In this document: in pieces, positions 1 through 5,552 of the stretch
How positions within the stretch are numbered: position 1 is the first letter of the stretch
How the letters are laid out: the number at the start of each line of letters is the position of its first letter
Source: WVWW01 sp041568335
GTDB lineage: Bacteria > Acidobacteriota > Polarisedimenticolia > Polarisedimenticolales > Polarisedimenticolaceae
NCBI GenBank assembly: GCA_041568335.1
Contig: JBFFZZ010000087.1
Coordinates: 1-10,811, forward strand
Direction of reading: 5' to 3'
DNA: 10,811 bases
Notes under the pieces: model-generated
Seen by the model: the letters and a program-made list of their open reading frames with translations, nothing else
Told to the model about the DNA's origin: nothing
Database searches by the model: none
Translations under genes and position numbers: made by a program

Positions 1-178
1 ATGGGTCAACGGTAGGTTGCGGGGCACGTGCGCCGAGTTCGATGGTCACCCCGACAAGCTCGCCCTGCGTCCCGGCATGCACACGATCAAGTTCGTGACA
101 CCCGACGGAATCGAAGCGGCGCGCGACATTCGCGTACGCGCGGGTGTCGAGATCAACGTCGGACTGGATCTGCGCTAA
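1..178 (+). CDS. PEGA-like domain protein, C-terminal fragment
   Basis: Reading frame 2 is open from the left edge to the TAA at 176-178, giving 58 visible residues that begin WVNGRLRGTC and end GLDLR. The pattern (v-NGr-x-G near the start, then LALRPGMHTIKFVTPDG, then a short strand ending in a hydrophobic-x-L) is that of a PEGA domain, a small beta-rich module found mostly near the C-terminus of exported or membrane-anchored bacterial proteins, including serine/threonine kinases and lipoproteins. The protein's main function lies upstream of the window and cannot be named. The next gene begins 42 nt downstream in the same frame, so the TAA clearly separates them. The family call rests on pattern recognition only. 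Confidence 0.6.
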   Translation, partial: WVNGRLRGTCAEFDGHPDKLALRPGMHTIKFVTPDGIEAARDIRVRAGVEINVGLDLR

Positions 179-189
179 ACCTCCCATGA

Positions 190-202
190 GCCGCGCGGCG
201 GC
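190..202 (+). terminator. Short GC hairpin after the PEGA-like gene
   Basis: GCCGC (190-194) pairs perfectly with GCGGC (198-202) around a 3-nt GCG loop, 12 nt after the TAA of the upstream gene. No run of T follows (GCGTGTTA), so it is at best a weak terminator. It lies directly upstream of the -10-like element of the next gene. Confidence 0.25.
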
Positions 203-205
203 GCG

Positions 206-214
206 TGTTACGAT
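206..214 (+). promoter_or_regulatory. Extended -10 element, probable leaderless promoter
   Basis: TGTTACGAT fits the extended -10 pattern TG-N-TAnnnT. The hexamer TACGAT (209-214) ends exactly 6 nt before the GTG at 221, which would put the transcription start on the G of the start codon. No convincing -35 is visible at the usual distance, as is common for extended -10 promoters. Inferred from sequence only. Confidence 0.4.
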
Positions 215-220
215 CCGCCC

Positions 221-739
221 GTGGCCCAAGCCGAGGCGAATCGAAGTTGGTTCAGCCGCAACTGGGGCTGGTGCCTCGGTTGCGGTTGCCTGCTGCCCGT
301 GCTCGTGATCGGCGCGATCGTCACCGCGACGGTCTGGACGACGAAGAGCTGGATCGGTTCCAACGACGCCATCCAAACCGCGATGGATCGGCTGCGCGCG
401 GACCCTCGAGCCGTCGAGGCGCTCGGTGAGCCGATCGAGCCGCGGGTCTGGCGTGAGAACACATCGTTCAACGTTCGGCTCGGGGACGGCAAGGACGCCA
501 CCATGGACACCACCGTCACGGTCGCCGGGCCGCACGGCGAGGGCCGGCTCGAAATCGAGGCGCGCCGTCCCCGGGGAGAGGACTCCTGGCAGCTCGAGCG
601 GCTGGTGCTCCATCTGGAAGATCGCGACGAGCCGATCGATCTGCTCGAACCGGCCGAGCCGGGCGCGTCCGATGACGCGCTATCCGCGCGGCCGTTCGCC
701 GAGGATCAACGCGATCTTGATCCGTTTGCCGTCGCGTAA
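221..739 (+). CDS. Coa1-like (cytochrome oxidase assembly factor 1 family) membrane protein
   Basis: A 172-residue protein. Residues 10-22 are rich in Trp, Gly and Cys (C18, C21 and C23 form CxxCxC), followed by one membrane helix at about 22-41. The soluble part (about 48-140) has the Coa1/DUF1783 pattern: a short helix with LRADPRAVEALGEPIE (residues 58-73), then a strand-rich segment with VAGPHGEGRLEIEAR (101-115) and a W-x-LERLVL strand (123-130). In eukaryotes Coa1 helps assemble cytochrome c oxidase; the role of bacterial homologues is not established, so the function here is only suggested. The GTG at 221 is the only usable early start after the in-frame TAA at 176 and has no Shine-Dalgarno. 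Residues 154-172 overlap the convergent peptidase gene and look like a variable tail. Confidence 0.7.
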   Translation: MAQAEANRSWFSRNWGWCLGCGCLLPVLVIGAIVTATVWTTKSWIGSNDAIQTAMDRLRADPRAVEALGEPIEPRVWRENTSFNVRLGDGKDATMDTTVTVAGPHGEGRLEIEARRPRGEDSWQLERLVLHLEDRDEPIDLLEPAEPGASDDALSARPFAEDQRDLDPFAVA

Positions 740-2758
740 GACGTGAAGCCCGACTCGTGCCCCAGCGCCGAGTTGCGCCAGCCGTGCTCGCAGCGAACTG
801 TTGTCGATCGGCTTCCCGTCCATGCGCAGCACGATGTCTCCGGAGCGCAGCCCCGCCTCGGCCGACGGCCCGCCGGGGACGACGTTGCCGAGCAACAACC
901 CCTCATCATCCGCCAGCCCGTGCTCTTCGCGCACCGCCGCATCCACACCGAGCGGCATCACCCCCATGTAACCCGGCCGGACCCGTTCGATCTCCACGCT
1001 GCGCGTCCGCCCGGCACGCTCGACGACCAGTTCCGCGGTGGCTCCCTCATCGACGGCATCGAACATGGTCGAGACGCGTGACGACACGACGTCGTCCCCT
1101 CCGAGCCGCACCAACCGATCCCCCTCACGCAAACCGGAGGAGGCCGCCCGCGAGCCCGTCTCGACGGCCGTGACCTCCGCAACGCGATGCCCGTCGCCTG
1201 CGTCGCGGGCTTCCACCGCGATGCCGAGCCAATCGATGCGATGGATGAACGCCAACGGCCGCTCGATCGCCGCCCAGCGATCGAGGACCCCGTAGGCGAG
1301 CCGGATGATCTCACGCATCCTGCGGTAGTCGAGTTTCTCGGCGTGGTCGCCGATCCGGTGGTAGTCCTCGTGTGTTCCGGTAAAGAAGAACATGAACGGA
1401 ACGCCCTCGCGGTAAAACGCGTGATGATCGCTGTTTGCGCTGTATTCCTGGCCGGCGAAAGCCAGGTCGATCCGTCCGGCTCCGGTGTTGACCTCCTCGA
1501 CCAGGCCGCGCAGGTCGCGGACGAACCCGTCCCCGAACACCTGCACCCCGGCGTCGGAGTTTCTCCCGATCATGTCGAGGTTGAGCATGAAAACGAGCTT
1601 ATCCAACGGGAGGGTCCCCTGCTCGACCAACGCGCGCGAACCGAGCAGACCTTTCTCCTCTCCGGTGAACGTCGCAAAGACGAGCGTCCGGCGTGGCGAT
1701 GTCTCCCGTGTGGCGAACGCTTGAGCCAACTCGAGAACACCGGAGACGCCCGAGGCGTTGTCGTCGGCGCCGTTGAAGATGGTGTCGCCGGGTCCGGCGT
1801 ACGCCCCGACGTGATCGTGGTGAGCGCCGATGACGATCCACTCGTGCTTCAGCTCGGGGTCGCTCCCCGGCAACACGCCGACCACGTTGCGCGCTTCGAC
1901 GCGGTCCGGCTCGCTACGCTCGACGACGGTGACGGCCGCGACGGGTCGATCGGTCGTCAGGTCGCAAGGGCGGGCGCCCCCGTCCAACGCCTCCTGCATT
2001 TCGGCCAGCGTTTTTTCCGAACCGGAGATCAGCGTCTCGGCGAGCCCGCGGGAGACGTGGATCGCGAGAAAACCCGGGTCGGTCGCGGGGGAACTGTCCG
2101 CGGGGGCGGGCGGTTGGAGGCTGAGACGTCCCCCCAGCCGGAAATCGTCGGCATCCTCGTGGTTTAACGGGTCGGTGGCCAACAACATACCGAGCGCCCC
2201 CTGCTCTTCGGCCGTGCGAGCCTTGGCGCGGAATTGCTGGTGATCTCCGTTCACCCGTTTGTCCGGGTCGCCTTCGCCCGGACCGTGACGCAGGACGAGG
2301 ACCAGCTTGCCCTCGACGTCCAACCCGTCATAATCGTCCCAACCCTGGTCCGGCGCATGGATGCCGTAGCCGGCGAACACGACGGGTGCTTCGACCTCGC
2401 CGGTTCCGCTGAAACCGAAAGGCCGGCAATCGTGCCCGGCGCGACAGCGCGCTTCCTCCGTCCGGACACCGGTCCCTTCGGCGTAACCCCGGCGGAACAA
2501 CGCAAACGGTACCGTGAAGTCATCCTGACCCGGGAGGGGCTGGAGCCCGTAACTCGCGAACGCGGTCGCCACGTAACGCTCCGCGATCGCGATCGACGGC
2601 TCCCCGGTCTCGCGACCCGCGAGCTCGTCCGCGGCGAGGAAGCTGACATGCCGCCGCATGTCCTCATCGCTGATCGAAGCCATCCCGGCGAACGCGGGGA
2701 GCGCGACGATCGCACCGATAAACAGCCAGAGCGACACCGAGACCATCCTTGAACTCAC
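680..2758 (-). CDS. Exported M28 family zinc aminopeptidase with PA and two PDZ domains
   Basis: A 692-residue protein that should hydrolyse peptides from the N-terminus in the periplasm or outside the cell. A signal peptide (about residues 1-25) ends near LPAFA. A PA-like domain (about 124-274) interrupts the N-terminal part. The M28 catalytic domain (about 284-494) shows all expected zinc ligands and the catalytic residue: H313 and D315 in AHHDH, D333 in GADDNASG, catalytic E367 and ligand E368 in TGEEKGL, D395 in LNLDMIG and H467 in HEDYH. Two PDZ domains follow (about 510-595 and 597-689), the second with the typical GGPSAEAGLRSGDIVLRMDG run. The start is set by AGGAGG 5 nt before the GTG at 2758; the longer open frame to 2971 lacks a signal peptide at its start and runs into the divergent promoter region. 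The gene is divergent from the VIT/VWA gene. A bestatin-sensitive Ap1-like aminopeptidase is a plausible activity; natural substrates are unknown. Confidence 0.93.
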   Translation of the reverse strand: MSSRMVSVSLWLFIGAIVALPAFAGMASISDEDMRRHVSFLAADELAGRETGEPSIAIAERYVATAFASYGLQPLPGQDDFTVPFALFRRGYAEGTGVRTEEARCRAGHDCRPFGFSGTGEVEAPVVFAGYGIHAPDQGWDDYDGLDVEGKLVLVLRHGPGEGDPDKRVNGDHQQFRAKARTAEEQGALGMLLATDPLNHEDADDFRLGGRLSLQPPAPADSSPATDPGFLAIHVSRGLAETLISGSEKTLAEMQEALDGGARPCDLTTDRPVAAVTVVERSEPDRVEARNVVGVLPGSDPELKHEWIVIGAHHDHVGAYAGPGDTIFNGADDNASGVSGVLELAQAFATRETSPRRTLVFATFTGEEKGLLGSRALVEQGTLPLDKLVFMLNLDMIGRNSDAGVQVFGDGFVRDLRGLVEEVNTGAGRIDLAFAGQEYSANSDHHAFYREGVPFMFFFTGTHEDYHRIGDHAEKLDYRRMREIIRLAYGVLDRWAAIERPLAFIHRIDWLGIAVEARDAGDGHRVAEVTAVETGSRAASSGLREGDRLVRLGGDDVVSSRVSTMFDAVDEGATAELVVERAGRTRSVEIERVRPGYMGVMPLGVDAAVREEHGLADDEGLLLGNVVPGGPSAEAGLRSGDIVLRMDGKPIDNSSLRARLAQLGAGARVGLHVLRDGKRIKIALILGERPRG

Positions 2759-2763
2759 GACCG

Positions 2764-2769
2764 CCTCCT
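2764..2769 (-). promoter_or_regulatory. Ribosome binding site deciding the peptidase start
   Basis: On the minus strand AGGAGG lies 5 nt before the GTG at 2758-2756 and 17 nt before the ATG at 2746-2744. The spacing favours the GTG, which adds four residues in front of the signal peptide. Confidence 0.6.
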
Positions 2770-2784
2770 GCTCCTTCCCCTTGC

Positions 2785-2798
2785 AGCATCGGATGCTA
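2785..2798 (-). promoter_or_regulatory. -10-like TAGCAT overlapping a 6-bp palindrome, peptidase promoter
   Basis: Minus-strand TAGCAT (2798-2793) fits a -10 box about 35 nt before the peptidase start, with only a weak -35-like TGGCCC (2821-2816) upstream. It overlaps AGCATC-G-GATGCT (2785-2797), a perfect 6-bp inverted repeat with a 1-nt centre, which could be an operator over the transcription start. Inference only; no regulator is identified. Confidence 0.3.
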
Positions 2799-2853
2799 CC
2801 CCGCTCGGTCCGTTCGGGCCAGCAGGACACGCGGGCGTGGCCGGTGTTCCACA

Positions 2854-2867
2854 CGAATCCGGATTCG
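2854..2867. promoter_or_regulatory. Perfect 14-bp palindrome, candidate activator site
   Basis: CGAATCC (2854-2860) is followed directly by its exact reverse complement GGATTCG (2861-2867). It is centred about 60 bp upstream of the transcription start predicted from the sigma-54-like element at 2893-2909, in the short divergent region between the peptidase and VIT/VWA genes. It could bind a dimeric regulator of either gene. Classical sigma-54 enhancer sites are usually somewhat further upstream. Confidence 0.35.
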
Positions 2868-2892
2868 ATCGACGTAATCAGGGAAGTTTTTC

Positions 2893-2909
2893 TTGGCACG
2901 TATCCTGCG
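2893..2909 (+). promoter_or_regulatory. Sigma-54-like (-24/-12) promoter of the VIT/VWA-sortase operon
   Basis: TTGGCACG-TATC-CTGCG matches the -24 half of the RpoN consensus YTGGCACG-N4-TTGCW at all eight positions and the -12 half at three of five. The GG (2895-2896) and GC (2907-2908) dinucleotides have the required 10-nt spacing. The predicted start of transcription is about 2920, 33 nt before the GTG at 2953, leaving room for the GGAGGT ribosome site. RpoN itself and its activator are not in the window. Confidence 0.5.
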
Positions 2910-2939
2910 ATAGGGATGGAGCGAAACCGTGGGGTCGAC

Positions 2940-2945
2940 GGAGGT
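2940..2945 (+). promoter_or_regulatory. Ribosome binding site deciding the VIT/VWA protein start
   Basis: GGAGGT lies 7 nt before the GTG at 2953, an ideal spacing. The earlier in-frame GTG at 2929 has only GGAG (2918-2921), which would sit at the very edge of a transcript starting near 2920. Confidence 0.6.
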
Positions 2946-2952
2946 AACGCCG

Positions 2953-4890
2953 GTGAAACCGATCGCCCCAACCGTTTGTATCTTCACCCTCTGGATCGTT
3001 CTCAGCGGTATGGGTCACGCTCAGATCGAGCGGCCCGCCACCGTCGACCCCAACCAAGCCACCAGCGGAGATCTCTTCTGGTTGTCGAACACGGGTCCCG
3101 TCGCGTTGCCGATGACCGAGGTCGAGGTCGACCTACGCATCAGCGGTGTCGTGATCGACGGCACCCTCTTGCAGCGCTTCGAAAACACGACGGGCGAAAC
3201 GATCGAGGCACTCTACGTCTTTCCCCTGCCTCCCGACGCCGCGGTGTATGCCATGGAGATGCGGATCGGGACCCGCAAAATCGTGGCCGAGGTGCACGAG
3301 AAAGAGCGGGCCCGCCGGATCTACGAGGAAGCGAAGGAAGACGGTCGCAAAGCGGCGCTTGTCGCTCAGCACCGCCCCAACCTGTTTCGTACGTCCGCGG
3401 CGAACATCCTGCCCGGCGATTCCGTGCAAATCGAATTGAGCTTCGTGCAACGGGTGTCGCGTGTGGGCGACGAGTACCGTGCGACGTTTCCGTTGACGAT
3501 CACCCCGCGCTTCGTGCCGTCCGGATACCCGGGCTTGCCCGCATCGAACGTGGCGCTGCACCCGGGCGCTCGCGTGCGTGTCGAGATCGACGAGCCGGGG
3601 ACAATGGCTCTGATCGAGACACCGCTACACACGATGCGGCGCACGGCGACCGACGCCGACCGTCTCGTCCTGGAGCTGGCCGACGGCGTCGTCCTCGCCG
3701 ATCGCGATTTCGTGATCCGGTGGAGCCCGAAACGTTCCCCGTTGCCGGAGATCACGACGTTCGTCGAAACGCGCGGTGACACGCGCTACGCACTGGTCAT
3801 GCTGGTGCCGCCCGTGGTCGACAGCGTGCTGGGGACCGGGCTTGCGACCGAGACCCTGTTCGTGATCGACGTCTCGAGCTCGATGCAGGGTTCGTCGATC
3901 GACCAGGCACGAAAGGCACTCGCGAGCGCGCTCGATCGACTGCGACCTGGAGACCGCTTCAACATCTTGCGGTTCAACGACGAGTCGTTCGCCTACGCGC
4001 GGGAATTCGAAGCCGCGACCCCGGCGGCTCTCGAGCGGGCGAAGAGCTGGGTCGCAGGGCTTCGCGCCGATGGCGGAACGGCGATCTACCCCGCGCTCGC
4101 GCGCGCGATGGCGATGATCGGTCAGGGTTCCGCCGGTTACGCGTCTCGGGTGATCTTCCTCACCGACGGTGCCGTGGCCAACGAGCAGGAGGTGCTCCGG
4201 GCCATCGCCGGACGGCTCGGGGACACCCGCCTGCACACGATCGGCATCGGAGCCGCTCCCAACGCGTACCTGATGCGCAAGATGGCCTGGCACGGACGAG
4301 GGATCTGCGAGTTCGTCGCCACGATCGATCAGGCGAACAACCGCATCGACGCGTTCTTCGACCGACTGGAGCGGCCCGTGTGGACCGACCTCGAGCTGCG
4401 CTGGGACGGGGTTCACGCGGATGGCGTCGCACCGGCGCGCCTCCCCGACCTGTATCGCGACGAGCCCCTGGTGTTGTCGGCCAGGTTGGACGCGGCCACC
4501 GGGGGTTCGCTGACGGTCGGCGGTTGGTCGGTCGACGGCTGGACCGAACGAACGGTCGCGCTCGACTCGCCGGGAATCGAGAATGACGGCATCGCCTTGA
4601 CCTGGGCGCGCGCCCAGGTGGAAACGCTGATGGACCGTCTCGTCGAGGGCGCCGAGGAACGCGCGGTCCGCGCCGATGTGGTCGACCTCGCGATGGCGTT
4701 TCGTCTGGTCACGGCGTACACCAGTCTCGTCGCCGTCGAACAATTCCCCGGCGAGATCGACGACGGGCTCGTCGCGCTTCGCCACGCGCTGCCGCGAACA
4801 GGGACCTTCGGCCCGTTGAAGCAGGCCCTCGCTCTCTTCCTCGTCACGACGGCGCTGCTGAGTCTCTACGGGCTGAGGCGCGTGGCGTGA
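2953..4890 (+). CDS. Dedicated sortase target: exported VIT + von Willebrand A protein with LPRTG signal
   Basis: A 645-residue protein of the family known as marine proteobacterial sortase target protein (TIGR03788 type). The signal peptide (about 1-24) ends near GHAQ. A VIT domain (about 50-165) contains the characteristic ALYVFPLPPDAAVYAMEMRIG run (starting near residue 86) and FRTSAANILPGD. The VWA domain (about 300-470) keeps the metal-ion site: DVSSS (306-310), T376 in GGTAIYPAL and D405 in LTDG. The C-terminus is a textbook sorting signal: LPRTG (613-617), a hydrophobic helix (about 624-640) and a terminal RR. It should be exported, held in the membrane by this tail, cut between T and G by the adjacent sortase and attached to an unknown acceptor. 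The start was chosen from GGAGGT 7 nt upstream. The stop TGA overlaps the sortase GTG (GTGA), so the two are translationally coupled. The ligand of the VWA domain is unknown. Confidence 0.95.
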   Translation: MKPIAPTVCIFTLWIVLSGMGHAQIERPATVDPNQATSGDLFWLSNTGPVALPMTEVEVDLRISGVVIDGTLLQRFENTTGETIEALYVFPLPPDAAVYAMEMRIGTRKIVAEVHEKERARRIYEEAKEDGRKAALVAQHRPNLFRTSAANILPGDSVQIELSFVQRVSRVGDEYRATFPLTITPRFVPSGYPGLPASNVALHPGARVRVEIDEPGTMALIETPLHTMRRTATDADRLVLELADGVVLADRDFVIRWSPKRSPLPEITTFVETRGDTRYALVMLVPPVVDSVLGTGLATETLFVIDVSSSMQGSSIDQARKALASALDRLRPGDRFNILRFNDESFAYAREFEAATPAALERAKSWVAGLRADGGTAIYPALARAMAMIGQGSAGYASRVIFLTDGAVANEQEVLRAIAGRLGDTRLHTIGIGAAPNAYLMRKMAWHGRGICEFVATIDQANNRIDAFFDRLERPVWTDLELRWDGVHADGVAPARLPDLYRDEPLVLSARLDAATGGSLTVGGWSVDGWTERTVALDSPGIENDGIALTWARAQVETLMDRLVEGAEERAVRADVVDLAMAFRLVTAYTSLVAVEQFPGEIDDGLVALRHALPRTGTFGPLKQALALFLVTTALLSLYGLRRVA

Positions 4891-5513
4891 GCCGGCGCCT
4901 CGCGATCGCCGCGAGTTTCCTCGGTCTCGCCGTTGGTCTCGGCCTCGTCGGCGAGCAGGGTTACCTCGCGGTGAAGGCGCGTGTCGCCGAGCGGCTCGTC
5001 GACCGCGCATACGCGGCCTACCTGAAGGACGGCGGCGCGCATCCGCCGTGGTCGTGGGCCGACACGTATCCGATCGGGCGGCTGGGCGTTCCGCGACTCG
5101 GTGTGCGCCGCACGTTGCTCGCCGGTGCGAGCGGCACGTCCCTGGCCTTCGGTCCCGGGCACATCGACGGGACCGCACGGCCGAATGCACGGGGCAACTG
5201 CTGCGTGGCCGGGCATCGTGACACGTCGTTCGCGTTTCTGGGTGATCTGCGCGTCGGCGACGTGCTGTGGCTCGAAACCCGACAGGCACTGGTTCATTAC
5301 CGCGTCACCGAGCGCTCCGTGGTGTCGATGTGGGATACGGAGGTGCTGGAGCGCAGCGCGACCACGCGGCTGACGTTGATCACCTGCTGGCCGCTCGACG
5401 CCTGGACACCGGGACCCGAACGTTTGGTCGTCGTCGCAGAGCCTTACCGTGGTCCCGAGATCGCCAACGGAGGGCAGGCTCCTTGGTGGTCCGACCCGTC
5501 GCTTTCGTTATGA
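4887..5513 (+). CDS. Class GN sortase
   Basis: A 208-residue transpeptidase of the Gram-negative sortase class (TIGR03784 type). An N-terminal signal-anchor helix spans about residues 5-27, so the enzyme acts on the periplasmic face of the inner membrane. Class features are visible: PPWSWADTYPIGRL (53-66), GASGTSLAFGPGHI (80-93) and the catalytic triad H110 in AGHRDT, C167 in TCWP and R179 in PERLVV. It overlaps the upstream VIT/VWA gene by 4 nt and should process that protein's LPRTG signal. The last 20 or so residues, beyond VVVAEPY, are an extra tail compared with what I recall of the class; their codons contain the left arm of a perfect 15-bp inverted repeat. I see no dedicated pds-type regulator or OmpA-like gene in the window, though such partners often accompany this pair. 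Confidence 0.95.
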   Translation: MSRRLAIAASFLGLAVGLGLVGEQGYLAVKARVAERLVDRAYAAYLKDGGAHPPWSWADTYPIGRLGVPRLGVRRTLLAGASGTSLAFGPGHIDGTARPNARGNCCVAGHRDTSFAFLGDLRVGDVLWLETRQALVHYRVTERSVVSMWDTEVLERSATTRLTLITCWPLDAWTPGPERLVVVAEPYRGPEIANGGQAPWWSDPSLSL

Positions 5514-5532
5514 AAACGGAGCCTGCCCTCCG
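5468..5532. repeat. Perfect 15-bp inverted repeat, candidate bidirectional terminator
   Basis: CGGAGGGCAGGCTCC (5468-5482) is repeated as its exact reverse complement GGAGCCTGCCCTCCG (5518-5532), separated by 35 nt that contain the sortase stop codon. The loop holds a smaller hairpin, TTTC-GTTAT-GAAA. It lies at the junction of two convergent genes, where a shared terminator would be expected, but no run of T follows on either strand, so an intrinsic terminator is only one reading. An mRNA-stabilising stem or a regulator site are others. Confidence 0.5.
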
Positions 5533-5552
5533 ATCTTTCCCCGTTCCGAGCG

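Noticed and set aside
613..617. A Gram-positive origin for the window, suggested by the LPxTG sorting signal and sortase
   Set aside because: The enzyme has class GN features and the target is the VIT/VWA protein paired with that class in Gram-negatives. (The LPRTG residues 613-617 of that protein are encoded at about 4789-4803.)
1187..2167. A 326-codon plus-strand frame opposite the M28 peptidase
   Set aside because: The minus-strand peptidase has all its catalytic residues across this span; the plus-strand translation shows no recognisable domain or ribosome site.
2759..2971. N-terminal extension of the peptidase to a start at 2971
   Set aside because: It would bury the signal peptide about 70 residues inside the protein and overlap the divergent promoter and the start of the VIT/VWA gene. 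AGGAGG before GTG 2758 gives a better start.
3625..5289. A long open frame (554 codons) on the minus strand opposite the VIT/VWA and sortase genes
   Set aside because: It is antisense to two confidently identified genes. Its translation is Arg/Gly/His-rich low-complexity sequence with no motifs, as expected from the opposite frame of GC-rich coding DNA.
5514..5552. A classical intrinsic terminator between the sortase and unknown genes
   Set aside because: The stem is perfect, but the loop is 35 nt and no T-run follows on either strand, so it is recorded as an inverted repeat with uncertain function.
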